DNA of 64,000 nucleotides from Leifsonia tongyongensis. Lineage in GTDB: Bacteria > Actinomycetota > Actinomycetes > Actinomycetales > Microbacteriaceae. The notes beneath the pieces were generated by a model. The model saw only the letters and a program-made list of their open reading frames with translations. It did not search any database and had not been told where the DNA came from. The position numbers and the translations under genes are program-made. The DNA lies in assembly GCF_010686705.1 (NCBI RefSeq), contig NZ_JAAGWY010000002.1, positions 768,001-832,000 on the forward strand, read 5' to 3'. Positions 45,534 through 54,768 of the stretch are shown piece by piece. Position 1 is the stretch's first letter. The number at the start of each line of letters is the position of its first letter.

Positions 45534-46333
45534 GTCGCGATGATCTCCCCGTGCACCATCGCATACCAGCCGTCGGGCGCGGCCGCCCACTGCAGCCATG
45601 ACTCCGAGATCGTCCGCAGGACGGCCAGGTCGGCCAGTCCCGTCTCGATCGCGTGCGCGGCGAAATCGGACTCGAGGGTGCGCACGCTCCACGATTCGCC
45701 CCACCATTCGCGCTCTGCGTCGGATGCGAAACACCAGACCGACGCCGAACTCTCCACGCTCTCGAACCCGGCCTCCAGCGCCCACGCTTTGAGGTTCCGG
45801 CCCGCGAAAGGGTCCCCGCCGTTCGTTCGCTGAACCGCCTGGCTGACGCGTATCCACTCGTCCAGGCCAGGGAGTGACGGCGCCCAGATCGTGCCGCCCC
45901 AGTCCACATCACGGGCGGCCACGATGCCGCCGGGCTTCGTCACGCGCCTGAACTCGCGCAGAACGGCCACGGGATCGGCGACGTGCTGCAGCACCTGGTG
46001 TGCGTGCACGATGTCGACGCTGTCGTCCGCGTGCTCCAGCCGGTAGGCGTCGCCCACCTCGAAACGCACGTTGTGCAGCCCGTTGTCCTCGGCGAGCCCG
46101 GTGGCCGAGGCGACGATCTCGGGGGACGCGTCGACTCCGACGACCTGACCCGGCGACACGCGGCGCGCCAGGTCGATGGTGATGGTCCCGGGTCCGCTGC
46201 CCACGTCGAGCACGTTCAGCCCATGCCGCAGGTGAGGCATGAGATAGGCCGCGGAGTTATCGACCGTCCGCCAGGTGTGGGAGCGGAGAACGCTCTCATG
46301 GTGACCGTGGGTGTAACGCTCCTGACCTGCCAT
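45527..46333 (-). CDS. Class I SAM-dependent methyltransferase
   Basis: The 268-residue enzyme has the SAM-binding motif I VLDVGSGPGTITIDLA, an acidic VVGVDASPEIV after strand 2, and HAHQVLQHVADPVAVLREF as motif post-II, as in UbiE-like methyltransferases. The acceptor is unknown. The start ATG is chosen because TACGAT lies exactly six bases upstream; earlier frame sequence belongs to the divergent peptidase promoter. Its stop borders the iteron array. Confidence 0.9.
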   Translation of the reverse strand: MAGQERYTHGHHESVLRSHTWRTVDNSAAYLMPHLRHGLNVLDVGSGPGTITIDLARRVSPGQVVGVDASPEIVASATGLAEDNGLHNVRFEVGDAYRLEHADDSVDIVHAHQVLQHVADPVAVLREFRRVTKPGGIVAARDVDWGGTIWAPSLPGLDEWIRVSQAVQRTNGGDPFAGRNLKAWALEAGFESVESSASVWCFASDAEREWWGESWSVRTLESDFAAHAIETGLADLAVLRTISESWLQWAAAPDGWYAMVHGEIIATV

Positions 46334-46339
46334 AGCCAC

Positions 46340-46345
46340 ATCGTA
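46340..46345 (-). promoter_or_regulatory. Leaderless -10 element of the methyltransferase gene (TACGAT)
   Basis: On the minus strand TACGAT is followed by six bases and the ATG at 46333. Confidence 0.6.
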
Positions 46346-46359
46346 GGTGCCTTGCGTCC

Positions 46360-46365
46360 TAGGCT
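46360..46365 (+). promoter_or_regulatory. Leaderless -10 element of the M3 peptidase gene (TAGGCT)
   Basis: TAGGCT is followed by six bases (GGGGCA) and the ATG at 46372. The two divergent -10 elements are only 14 bases apart. Confidence 0.6.
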
Positions 46366-46371
46366 GGGGCA

Positions 46372-48411
46372 ATGGCAGATTCGAGCAATCCGTTCTTCGC
46401 ACCGAGTACCCTCCCCTACCAGCTGCCCCCGTTCGCAGAGATCCGTGACGAGCACTACGGTCCGGCATTCGAGCGGGGCTTCGAGGAGCACCTGGCCGAG
46501 ATCCGTTCGATCACTGCGGAGGAGGACGCACCGACCTTCGAGAACACGATCATCCCGCTCGAGAAGGGCGGCCAGCTGCTCCAGCGCGTCGCCGAAGTGT
46601 TCTACAACAAGAGCTCGTCGGACAGCAACGACGTCACCAACGCCCTCGAAGAAGAGATCGCACCGCTCTTCGCAGCGCACGATGACGCGATCAGGCTCGA
46701 TCCCGCGCTCTACGCGAGGATCAAGGCGATCCACGACCAGCTCGATTCTCTGGACCTCGACGCCGAGTCCCGGTACCTCGTGCAGCGGTACTTCACCGAG
46801 TTCACGCTCGCCGGCGCGGGCTTGAGCGATCAGGACAAAGACGCGCTCAAGGACTACAACCAGCGTCTCTCGACGCTCACGACCCGGTTCGAGAAGAACC
46901 TGCTCGCCGACACGAACGACCTCGCCGTGGTCGTGGACGACGTGGCCGAACTCGACGGCCTGTCGGAGGGCGAGATCTCGGCCGCGGCGGAGGCGGCGCG
47001 TGAGCGAGGGCTGGACGGAAAGTTCGTCATCACGCTGGTGCTCCCGACCGGGCACCCGTTCCTCGCCGGCTTGACGAACCGCGCCCTCCGCGCCCGCATC
47101 ATGGCCGCGTCGCGTTCGCGCGGCATCCGCGGAGGCGACAACGACAACCGGGAACTCGTGCTGGAGATCACGAAACTGCGATCGGAGCGCGCGCGCCTGC
47201 TCGGCTTCGACACCCACGCGGCCTACGTGACGGCCGATCAGACCGCGAAGAACCCTGCCGCCGTCGCAGACATGCTGGGTCGCCTGGCGCCCGCGGCGGC
47301 CCGGAACGCGCGTGCAGAACAGGCGGATCTCCAACACCAGATCGGAGAGGACTTCGCCCTGGCCAGCTGGGACTGGGCGCACTACACCGAGAAGGTGCGG
47401 CAGGAGAAGTACGACGTCGACGTCGCTGCGATGCGACCGTACTTCGAGGCCGAGCGGGTGCTCCGCGACGGCGTCTTCTACGCTGCCACCCGGCTGTACG
47501 GGATCACCTTCGCCGAGCGCCCCGACCTCGTCGCGTACCACCCGGATGCGCGCGTCTTCGAGGTCTCCAACGAGGACGGTTCGCCACTCGGCCTGTACAT
47601 CCTCGACCTCTACACCCGCGATTCGAAACGCGGCGGCGCGTGGATGAACCCCCTGATCTCCCAGTCCGAACTACTCGGCAACCCGACGGTCGTCGTCAAC
47701 AACCTCAACGTGCCGAAGCCCGCTGCCGGCGAGCCCACCCTGCTCACCTACGACGAGACCAACACGCTCTTCCACGAGTTCGGTCATGCCCTCCACGGCC
47801 TGTTCGCTCACGTCACCTACCCGAAGTTCTCCGGGACGAACGTGTTCCGCGACTTCGTCGAGTTTCCGAGCCAGGTCAACGAGATGTGGATGCTCTGGCC
47901 CGAGATCCTCGAGAACTACGCCGTCCACTACCAGTCGGGCGAGCGGATGCCGCACGAGTTGGTGGACAGGCTCAACGCCTCGTCATCGTTCAATGAGGGC
48001 TTCAAGACCAGCGAATACCTTGCCGCCGCGCTTCTCGACCAGGCCTGGCACACGATCACCGCCGATGACGACGTCGCCGACGTCGCGACGTTCGAAGCGG
48101 ATGCACTGGCTCACGCCGGACTCGACAATCCGGCCGTCCCGACACGCTACGCGAGTACGTATTTCGCCCATACCTTCTCCGGCGGCTACGACGCGGGATA
48201 CTACTCGTACATCTGGAGTGAGGTGCTCGACGCGGATACCGTCGAATGGTTCAAGGAGAACGGCGGCTTGACACGAGAGAACGGCGATCGCTTCCGCTCA
48301 CGGCTTCTCGGGGTCGGCGGGTCGAAAGACCCCCTCGACGCGTACCGAGATTTCCGCGGGCGGGATGCGGTGATCGAACCACTGCTGAAACGGCGCGGAC
48401 TCGACGGCTGA
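46372..48411 (+). CDS. M3-family metallopeptidase (peptidyl-dipeptidase Dcp-like)
   Basis: The 679-residue enzyme has the zinc motif LFHEFGHALHGLF with a downstream EFPSQVNEMW segment supplying the third ligand, as in thimet-oligopeptidase and Dcp families. It lacks a signal peptide and so degrades short peptides in the cytosol. Length fits Dcp (about 680). It is divergent from the methyltransferase and followed after 42 bases by the channel gene. Confidence 0.95.
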   Translation: MADSSNPFFAPSTLPYQLPPFAEIRDEHYGPAFERGFEEHLAEIRSITAEEDAPTFENTIIPLEKGGQLLQRVAEVFYNKSSSDSNDVTNALEEEIAPLFAAHDDAIRLDPALYARIKAIHDQLDSLDLDAESRYLVQRYFTEFTLAGAGLSDQDKDALKDYNQRLSTLTTRFEKNLLADTNDLAVVVDDVAELDGLSEGEISAAAEAARERGLDGKFVITLVLPTGHPFLAGLTNRALRARIMAASRSRGIRGGDNDNRELVLEITKLRSERARLLGFDTHAAYVTADQTAKNPAAVADMLGRLAPAAARNARAEQADLQHQIGEDFALASWDWAHYTEKVRQEKYDVDVAAMRPYFEAERVLRDGVFYAATRLYGITFAERPDLVAYHPDARVFEVSNEDGSPLGLYILDLYTRDSKRGGAWMNPLISQSELLGNPTVVVNNLNVPKPAAGEPTLLTYDETNTLFHEFGHALHGLFAHVTYPKFSGTNVFRDFVEFPSQVNEMWMLWPEILENYAVHYQSGERMPHELVDRLNASSSFNEGFKTSEYLAAALLDQAWHTITADDDVADVATFEADALAHAGLDNPAVPTRYASTYFAHTFSGGYDAGYYSYIWSEVLDADTVEWFKENGGLTRENGDRFRSRLLGVGGSKDPLDAYRDFRGRDAVIEPLLKRRGLDG

Positions 48412-48453
48412 CCGACAGCCGGACCACGGGGCGACACGGATGAATGGGGCACC

Positions 48454-49755
48454 ATGACGGATCAACCGGCACCGACTACTTCAGTTCCCCTGCGAACGCT
48501 CGTGGCGCTCGCGATACCATCGGTCCTGATCGGCGTGGTCTCAGCGCTCGTGCTGTACGGTCTGGACGAGGTTTCCGCCCTCATCGAGGATGGCGTGTGG
48601 ACCAGTCTTCCGAAGGCGCTCGGCATCGATGGGTCGTCGGGCTGGTGGATCTTCGGGGTGCTCACGCTCACAGGTCTCGCGGTCGGCCTGGTCGTCTGGC
48701 TCGTGCCCGGTCACGGGGGGCCGGACACCGCGACCACCGAACTCATAGCGCCGCCGCTGAAGCTGGCCGTTCTACCGTCGCTGATCATCGTCACCGTCCT
48801 CGGACTCGCGGGCGGTGTCAGTCTCGGCCCCGAGAACCCGATCCTCGCCATCAACATCGCCCTCATGGTGGCCCTCGTCGGACGGTTGTGGCCGCGCATC
48901 CCCGGCGACCTCATCTTCCTGATAACCGCGGCAGGAACGATCGGCGCCCTCTTCGGTACCCCGGTGGCAGCGGCCCTCGTCTTCACCGGAATCGTGGCAG
49001 CGCTGAAAACCGGTGGCGCGCTCTGGGATCGGCTGTTCCTCCCGCTGGTGGCCGCAGGCGCAGGGTCGATCACGATGACGCTGCTCGATCATCCGACATT
49101 CCTGGTCCCGATGCCCGCGTACGACAAGATCCAGCCGATGGATCTGCTCTCGGGCCTGATCATCGGCGTACTGGCAACCGCGGTCGGGCTGGTGGCGGTG
49201 TTCCTGTTTCCCGTGGTGCACCGGCTGTTCCACCGGATCGGACACCCGGTGATCTACATCACGCTCGGCGGTGCTGTGCTCGGCGTTCTGGGGGCTCTCG
49301 GAGGCCCGATCACCTTGTTCAAGGGGCTTGCTCAGATGGGTGAGCTCGTGTCGGGTCGTGCCGAGTTCTCCGGCTGGCAGCTTCTCGGGATCGTTGCCGT
49401 GAAGGTTGTCGCCCTCCTCGTTGCCGCGTCTGCGGGGTTCCGCGGTGGACGCATCTTCCCTGCGGTCTTCATCGGAGCGGCAGTAGGCGTCCTGGCGAAT
49501 GCGCTGGTTCCTTCCATTCCGCTGGTTGTCGCAGTGGGATGTGGAATCCTGGGCTTGACCCTGGCGATCGCCCGCGACGGATGGGTGGCTCTCTTCGTCG
49601 CGGCTGCGGTGACGGGTTCACCAGCGTTGTTCCCGCTGCTCTGCCTGGTCGTCTTGCCGACATGGCTCATGGTTTCGCGGGCCCCGTTGATGCTGATTCC
49701 CGCCGCCGAGCCGCCGGTAGCCGACAAACCTTCGCCGTCACCGACGAGTGCGTGA
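48454..49755 (+). CDS. CLC-type ion channel/transporter, YfeO-like
   Basis: The 433-residue protein has about ten membrane segments. CLC-like selectivity motifs can be traced: GGVSLGPENPI in place of GREGP (keeping the gating Glu), FGTPVAAALVF and AGFRGGRIFPAVFIGAAVG in place of the GxFxP region. This altered wording matches the YfeO branch of the CLC superfamily, whose ion is not established (chloride or fluoride are possible). No regulatory CBS domains are present. Confidence 0.85.
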   Translation: MTDQPAPTTSVPLRTLVALAIPSVLIGVVSALVLYGLDEVSALIEDGVWTSLPKALGIDGSSGWWIFGVLTLTGLAVGLVVWLVPGHGGPDTATTELIAPPLKLAVLPSLIIVTVLGLAGGVSLGPENPILAINIALMVALVGRLWPRIPGDLIFLITAAGTIGALFGTPVAAALVFTGIVAALKTGGALWDRLFLPLVAAGAGSITMTLLDHPTFLVPMPAYDKIQPMDLLSGLIIGVLATAVGLVAVFLFPVVHRLFHRIGHPVIYITLGGAVLGVLGALGGPITLFKGLAQMGELVSGRAEFSGWQLLGIVAVKVVALLVAASAGFRGGRIFPAVFIGAAVGVLANALVPSIPLVVAVGCGILGLTLAIARDGWVALFVAAAVTGSPALFPLLCLVVLPTWLMVSRAPLMLIPAAEPPVADKPSPSPTSA

Positions 49756-49777
49756 CCGCGAGTGCGTGACCGTCAGG

Positions 49778-51052
49778 TCAGGCGGATTTCTCTTCGCGAC
49801 GCGGGCGGTGAGGGACGATCGTGGGTGCGGCGTTCTCGAGCACTGCTTCGCGGGTGACCACGACGCGGGCCACCTCGCTGCTCGAGGGAACCTCGAACAT
49901 GATCGGGCCGAGCACTTCTTCCATGATCGCGCGGAGCCCACGGGCGCCGGTCTTGCGAAGCACAGCGAGGTCGGCGATCGCTTCGAGCGCTGACGGCTCG
50001 AAGTCGAGTTCGACACCGTCGAGTTCGAACATGCGCTGGTACTGGCGCACGAGCGCGTTCTTCGGAACGGTCAGGATCTGCATCAGAGCATCCTGATCGA
50101 GCGGCGTCACGGTGGTCACGACCGGAAGCCGGCCGATGAATTCGGGGATGAGCCCGAACTTGTGCAGGTCTTCGGGAAGAACCTCGCTGAAGAGGTTCAT
50201 GTCGTCGCCCTTGCTGTGCAGCGGGGCTCCGAAGCCGATGCCCTTCTTGCCGGCACGCTGGGAGATGATGTCTTCGAGCCCCGCGAAAGCACCGGCGACG
50301 ATGAACAGGACGTTCGTCGTGTCGATCTGGATGAACTCCTGGTGCGGGTGCTTGCGGCCGCCCTGCGGCGGCACGGAGGCGACGGTGCCCTCGAGGATCT
50401 TGAGGAGTGCCTGCTGCACGCCTTCGCCGGAGACGTCTCGCGTGATCGACGGGTTCTCGGCCTTGCGGGCGATCTTGTCGACCTCGTCGATGTAGATGAT
50501 GCCGGTCTCGGCCCGCTTGACGTCGTAGTCGGCGGCCTGGATGAGCTTCAGGAGGATGTTCTCAACGTCTTCACCGACGTAGCCCGCCTCGGTGAGCGCA
50601 GTGGCATCGGCGACTGCGAACGGAACGTTGAGACGCTTCGCCAGGGTCTGCGCCAGATAGGTCTTGCCGCACCCGGTCGGACCGATGAGCAGGATGTTGC
50701 TCTTGGCGATCTCGATATCGTCGATCGTGTCGGCCGAGGTGATGGTGGCCTTCGCGCGAACGCGCTTGTAGTGGTTGTAGACCGCGACCGCGAGCGCGCG
50801 CTTGGCCGCCTCCTGGCCGATGACGTACTCCTCGAGGAAACCGAAGATCTCCTTCGGTTTGGGAAGGTCGAATTCGCCGGTGGCCTCTTCGCCGGCTTCG
50901 GCGAGCCGCTCCTCGATGATCTCGTTGCAGAGTTCGACGCACTCATCGCAGATGTAGACACCCGGACCGGCGATGAGCTGCTGGACCTGCTTCTGGCTCT
51001 TGCCACAGAAGGAACACTTGAGCAGATCGGCGCTTTCCCCTATGCGAGCCAT
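49778..51052 (-). CDS. clpX: ATP-dependent Clp protease ATP-binding subunit ClpX
   Basis: The 424-residue unfoldase has an N-terminal zinc finger (CSFCGKSQ, then CDECVELC), Walker A GPTGCGKT, pore loop GYVG, Walker [11 protein letters not shown] and an IGF loop in GIGFGAPL for docking on ClpP. It feeds tagged or damaged proteins to the ClpP1P2 chamber. The ATG has a strong GGAGGAGG site. It is the last gene of the clp cluster on this strand. Confidence 0.98.
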   Translation of the reverse strand: MARIGESADLLKCSFCGKSQKQVQQLIAGPGVYICDECVELCNEIIEERLAEAGEEATGEFDLPKPKEIFGFLEEYVIGQEAAKRALAVAVYNHYKRVRAKATITSADTIDDIEIAKSNILLIGPTGCGKTYLAQTLAKRLNVPFAVADATALTEAGYVGEDVENILLKLIQAADYDVKRAETGIIYIDEVDKIARKAENPSITRDVSGEGVQQALLKILEGTVASVPPQGGRKHPHQEFIQIDTTNVLFIVAGAFAGLEDIISQRAGKKGIGFGAPLHSKGDDMNLFSEVLPEDLHKFGLIPEFIGRLPVVTTVTPLDQDALMQILTVPKNALVRQYQRMFELDGVELDFEPSALEAIADLAVLRKTGARGLRAIMEEVLGPIMFEVPSSSEVARVVVTREAVLENAAPTIVPHRPRREEKSA

Positions 51053-51177
51053 CCGTCACCCTCCTCCTTTGGGTATCTTCTGACGAGCCTAACCTGAACG
51101 AGCGACAAAGGTGCGCACCCGTGCCGCAAATGCTTCACGGCGCGTTCGCCCTCAGCGATGCGGGGGCCCTGACACGC

Positions 51178-51215
51178 CGAACGGGGCGATCGTCGTCAGA
51201 CGATCGCCCCGTTCG
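51178..51215 (-). terminator. Perfect hairpin after clpP2
   Basis: CGAACGGGGCGATCGTC and GACGATCGCCCCGTTCG form a 17-bp perfect stem with a four-base loop between clpP2 and clpX. No U run follows, so it may attenuate rather than fully stop transcription. Confidence 0.7.
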
Positions 51216-51230
51216 GTCGTGCCGCGGAGG

Positions 51231-51899
51231 CTACTTCACGAGAGCCGGAAGGTTCTTGCGGCTGGTGAGAACCTGGTCGATGAGACCGTACTCCAGGGCC
51301 TCCTCGGCGGAGAGGATCTTGTCGCGGTCGATGTCCTTGTTCACCTGCTCCTGCGACCGGTTGGAGTGGCGCGCGAGCGTCTCCTCCAGCCAAGTGCGCA
51401 TCCGCATGATCTCGTTGGCCTGGATCTCGATGTCGGACGCCTGGCCCTGCCCGGCCTCGCCGACGGCGGGCTGGTGGATGAGGATGCGTGCGTTCGGCAG
51501 CGCGAGCCGCTTGCCCGGCGAGCCCGCCGCGGTCAGCACGGCCGCAGCCGATGCCGCCTGGCCGAGCACGACCGTCTGGATCTGCGGGCGGATGTACTGC
51601 ATCGTGTCGTAGATCGCCGTCATCGCGGTGAACGAGCCACCGGGCGAGTTGATGTACATGACGATGTCGCGGTCCGGATCCTGGCTCTCGAGCACGAGGA
51701 GCTGGGCCATGATGTCGTCGGCCGACGCGTCGTCGACCTGCACACCGAGGAAGATGATGCGGTCCTCGAAGAGCTTCGCGTACGGATCCTGACGCTTGTA
51801 GCCGTAGGCCGTGCGCTCCTCGAAGCTCGGCAGAATGTACCGCGAGCCCGGCGCCTGGAGGCCGTTGAACGCCTGTCCGCCGAAAGTGGGGATGTTCAT
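51231..51899 (-). CDS. clpP2: ATP-dependent Clp protease proteolytic subunit ClpP2
   Basis: The 222-residue subunit has the catalytic triad: Ser in GQAASAAAVL, His in ILIHQPAVGEAGQG, and Asp in the DIDRDKIL segment. The GEAGQG insertion marks the ClpP2 type of actinobacteria. It forms a mixed tetradecamer with ClpP1. It follows clpP1 by 25 bases. Confidence 0.96.
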   Translation of the reverse strand: MNIPTFGGQAFNGLQAPGSRYILPSFEERTAYGYKRQDPYAKLFEDRIIFLGVQVDDASADDIMAQLLVLESQDPDRDIVMYINSPGGSFTAMTAIYDTMQYIRPQIQTVVLGQAASAAAVLTAAGSPGKRLALPNARILIHQPAVGEAGQGQASDIEIQANEIMRMRTWLEETLARHSNRSQEQVNKDIDRDKILSAEEALEYGLIDQVLTSRKNLPALVK

Positions 51900-51924
51900 G
51901 TTCTTTCCTGTTCCTTCCGGTGGT

Positions 51925-52512
51925 CTACTTGACGTCCGTGCCGCCGCCGCCGACGACCTCGGTCGCGGTCTCGCGGATGTGGTCGACGAAGCCGTACTCG
52001 AGTGCCTCCTGGGCGGTGAACCAGCGGTCGCGGTCGCCGTCGGCGTTGATCTGCTCGACCGACTTGCCGGTCTGTGCCGCGGTGATCTCGGCGAGGCGCT
52101 TCTTCATGTCGAGGATGAGAGCCGCCTGCGTCTGGATGTCGCTCGCCGTTCCACCGAAGCCGCCGTGCGGCTGGTGCAGCAGCACGCGCGCGTTCGGCGT
52201 GATGTACCGCTTGCCCTTCGTGCCTGCGGTCAGCAGCAGCTGCCCCATCGACGCCGCCATGCCGATGCCCACCGTGACGATGTCGTTCGGGACGAACTGC
52301 ATGGTGTCGTAGATCGCCATACCCGCGGTGATCGAACCACCGGGAGAGTTGATGTAGAGGTAGATGTCCCGCTTGGAGTCCTCTGCTGCGAGCAGGAGCA
52401 GCTTCGCCGCGATCTCGTTGGCGTTCTCGTCACGCACCTCCGACCCGAGCCAGATGATGCGGTCCTTCAAGAGTCGGTCAAAAACACTCGGTTGCATGCC
52501 CGATTCGGCCAT
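51925..52512 (-). CDS. clpP1: ATP-dependent Clp protease proteolytic subunit ClpP1
   Basis: The 195-residue subunit carries Ser in [11 protein letters not shown], His in [11 protein letters not shown] and Asp in DGDRDRWF. I choose the ATG with GGAG six bases upstream rather than an earlier in-frame start. It pairs with ClpP2. In related genomes tig lies directly upstream; here TetR, SDR and a TPR fragment are inserted between. Confidence 0.96.
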   Translation of the reverse strand: MAESGMQPSVFDRLLKDRIIWLGSEVRDENANEIAAKLLLLAAEDSKRDIYLYINSPGGSITAGMAIYDTMQFVPNDIVTVGIGMAASMGQLLLTAGTKGKRYITPNARVLLHQPHGGFGGTASDIQTQAALILDMKKRLAEITAAQTGKSVEQINADGDRDRWFTAQEALEYGFVDHIRETATEVVGGGGTDVK

Positions 52513-52580
52513 GTCTCGCTCCATTTCCTTGTCGCTTCGAATCGAATCTATAGGAGCCAACACACAGAATCCGTACTGTT

Positions 52581-52631
52581 CGCCGTGGGCAGATCAGCGC
52601 GCCCTCTGGGCGGGCTGATCTGGCCACGGCG
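52581..52631 (-). terminator. Large hairpin between tetR and clpP1
   Basis: CGCCGTGG and CCACGGCG form the outer stem, CAGATCAGC and GCTGATCTG the middle, and GCCC/GGGC the tip. It probably ends tetR transcription so that clpP1 uses its own promoter. Confidence 0.7.
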
Positions 52632-52701
52632 AACGAGACAAACACAGTGCCGTGGGCTGAACAGCTCGGCGCCGCTTTGCGGCTCCAGTGTTTGCTTGCG
52701 G

Positions 52702-53313
52702 TCAGCTACTACGGGCGGTGAGCGCTGCAAGGTGCATCCCGACGATGCCCTCGGCTTCTTCGGCCGGTGTGGTCGCCCAGCGCAGTCCCGCTTTGTGGAT
52801 GCGCAGCGATACGAGGCCGTGCAGGCCGACCCAGACTCTCGTGGCCATGAGTTGGGCCTCTGCCTGGTCGAGGCCGCCGGCTTCCCTGATGAGCGCCGCT
52901 GCGCTGAGGATGAGGTCCCAGCCGGGGCCGCCTTCGTGGGGTTCCAGGCCCAGCTGGTCGGCACTTTCGAAGATGAGCTGGTAGGCGCCGGGGTGGGCGA
53001 TTCCCCAGGCGACGTATCCTTCCGCGAATCGTCGCATCCGCTCGGTGAGCGGGAGTTCTGGGTCGTCGAGGCCGGGGAGGTCGGTGCGGAGTGCATCCAG
53101 CTGGCTTTCGATGACAGCCCAGATGAGCGACTGCTGCGATTCGAAGTGCAGGTAGACGGCGGCGGGCGACACGTTGCATGCGCGAGCGACAGCGCGGAGC
53201 GATGGTGCGGCGAGCGGCTGTGGACGGAGAAGCAGGTCGCTGGCGGCGTCGACGAGCTGGGATCGGAGGCGGTCGCCGTCGCCGCGGGCGTTGGGTTCGC
53301 GTTTGGCGGTCAT
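52702..53313 (-). CDS. TetR-family transcriptional regulator
   Basis: The 203-residue protein has a TetR helix-turn-helix (LVDAASDLLL, then LRAVARACNVSPAAVYLHFESQ) and a TetR_C-type ligand domain including VWVGLHGLVSLRIHKAG. AGGAG lies ahead of the ATG. It is divergent from the SDR gene with a 22-bp palindrome between, so it likely controls both. Confidence 0.92.
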   Translation of the reverse strand: MTAKREPNARGDGDRLRSQLVDAASDLLLRPQPLAAPSLRAVARACNVSPAAVYLHFESQQSLIWAVIESQLDALRTDLPGLDDPELPLTERMRRFAEGYVAWGIAHPGAYQLIFESADQLGLEPHEGGPGWDLILSAAALIREAGGLDQAEAQLMATRVWVGLHGLVSLRIHKAGLRWATTPAEEAEGIVGMHLAALTARSS

Positions 53314-53371
53314 CCGCTCTCCTTTTCACCGGGGGCACTGGACACAATGGGTGTACACGTGTAAAGCTACC

Positions 53372-53393
53372 TTGGTAAACAGCTGTTCACCAA
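53372..53393. promoter_or_regulatory. 22-bp palindrome, candidate TetR operator
   Basis: TTGGT-A-AACAGCTGTT-C-ACCAA is symmetric at 20 of 22 positions and centred in the 99-base gap between tetR and the SDR gene. Confidence 0.7.
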
Positions 53394-53412
53394 ATACCCA
53401 GGAGACGCATTC

Positions 53413-54237
53413 ATGCCACCCATCGACTACTCCCGCGGCGCAGCGGTCATCACTGGAGCCAGTTCCGGCCTCGGTGCGGAGTTCGCCAAGCAGCTCGCGG
53501 CACGCGGTGCAGACCTCGTGCTCGTGGCCCGGCGCGCCGACCGGCTCGAAGCCCTCGCGGCAGAACTCCGGGCAGCCCATCGGGTCGCCGTGACCCCGAT
53601 CGCCCTCGACCTGTCCGCGCCAGGAGCCGCAGCGGACCTCGCGGGCCGGCTCGACCAGCTCGGCGTCGACGTGCACACCCTCGTCAATAATGCCGGCTTC
53701 GGCATGTACGGACCGTTCGCCACCGCCGACGCGGACCGCCTCACCGAACAGGTCCAGTTGAATGTGGCCGCACTCGTCGATCTGTCGAGGGCGTTCTTCC
53801 CCTCGCTCACGTCCCACGGTGACGGAGCCCTCATCAATGTCGCGAGCACCGCCGCCTACCAGCCCATCCCTTCCATGGCGGTCTACGGCGCAACAAAGGC
53901 GTTCGTCCTCAGCTTCACCGAGGCGCTCTGGAATGAGGCGAAGCCGACGGGTCTTCGGGTCCTCGCGCTCTCCCCCGGCGCGACCCGCACCGAATTCTTC
54001 GACGTCGTCGGCACCGAGCGAGCGAAGAATGGCTCCTACAAGACGCCCGAGGAGGTCGTCGCGCTGGCTCTCAGCACACTGGACCGGCGCAACCCGCCGC
54101 CGAGTGTCGTATCCGGTCGCGTCAACAGGCTCAGCATCGTGGCGATGCGACTCGTTCCCCGGCGGATGCTCGTCAACGTCGTCGGACGGGTTATGGGGCC
54201 GCGCGCCGCGAAGACGTCTCTGGCTGCCCAGCGCTGA
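53413..54237 (+). CDS. Short-chain dehydrogenase/reductase (SDR)
   Basis: The 274-residue enzyme has the NAD(P) loop TGASSGLGAEFA, the ALDLSAPG acidic region, NNAGFGMYGPF, active-site Ser in INVASTAAYQ and the catalytic YGATK. It resembles the DltE/YqjQ type of SDR. The substrate is unknown. GGAGACG precedes the ATG. It is likely repressed by the divergent TetR protein. Confidence 0.93.
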   Translation: MPPIDYSRGAAVITGASSGLGAEFAKQLAARGADLVLVARRADRLEALAAELRAAHRVAVTPIALDLSAPGAAADLAGRLDQLGVDVHTLVNNAGFGMYGPFATADADRLTEQVQLNVAALVDLSRAFFPSLTSHGDGALINVASTAAYQPIPSMAVYGATKAFVLSFTEALWNEAKPTGLRVLALSPGATRTEFFDVVGTERAKNGSYKTPEEVVALALSTLDRRNPPPSVVSGRVNRLSIVAMRLVPRRMLVNVVGRVMGPRAAKTSLAAQR

Positions 54238-54333
54238 CGGGTCGAGCTGCCGACCCGGACGGTAGTCGCTGACGGCATCGCTGAGCTCGTTCCCGTCTCG
54301 TGCCCACGGCGTCGGCCAGGGGGTCCCCTTTTC

Positions 54334-54660
54334 TTACAGCTCGGCTGCGTACCCTTCGACGGCGCGCCTGTAGCGAGGGAGGTGTGGCGCGAGCGCAGCC
54401 AGGGCGACGGATGCGCCGGCCACGGCATCCCCTCGGCTGACGAGCGCGAGCGCGAGGAAGGCCCGCGCGGCGTCGGCCAGTTCGTGGTCCGGATGCTCGG
54501 CCAGCACTTCTCTCAGCAGGGCGACGCTCTCCTCCGCGCGGCCCAGATTGCGGAGGGTGCTGGCCAGCTGGATGACCGATTGCGCCCGGTACGGCTCGGC
54601 CAGGCCCAGGGCGAGCGCGCGTCGGTAGAGCGGTTCCGCATCCGATTCGTCAAAAAGTGC
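54334..54660 (-). pseudogene. N-terminally truncated TPR (tetratricopeptide) protein
   Basis: The frame encodes TPR_5-type repeats: AEPLYRRALALGLAEPYRAQ, SVIQLASTLRNLGRAEESVALLREVLAEHP type units and a closing LAPHLPRYRRAVEGYAAEL. In the family as I know it an N-terminal part of roughly 40-60 residues precedes this, but here the frame runs backward into the tig terminator with unrelated sequence and no ribosome site. I infer a 5' deletion and call it a likely pseudogene. The open frame reaches 54756, so a short functional form is not excluded. Confidence 0.65.
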
Positions 54661-54719
54661 CCGTGCCGCCGAACTGCACCCACAAGGTTTGACAACCAGA
54701 GCGGGCCTTCGGCAATGCA

Positions 54720-54754
54720 GAACGGGCCGGGTGTCTTTCGACCCCGGCCCGTTC
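54720..54754 (-). terminator. Terminator of tig
   Basis: GAACGGGCCGGG and CCCGGCCCGTTC form a perfect 12-bp stem 15 bases after the tig stop codon. Confidence 0.75.
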
Positions 54755-54768
54755 ACGCTCGTGGACTG

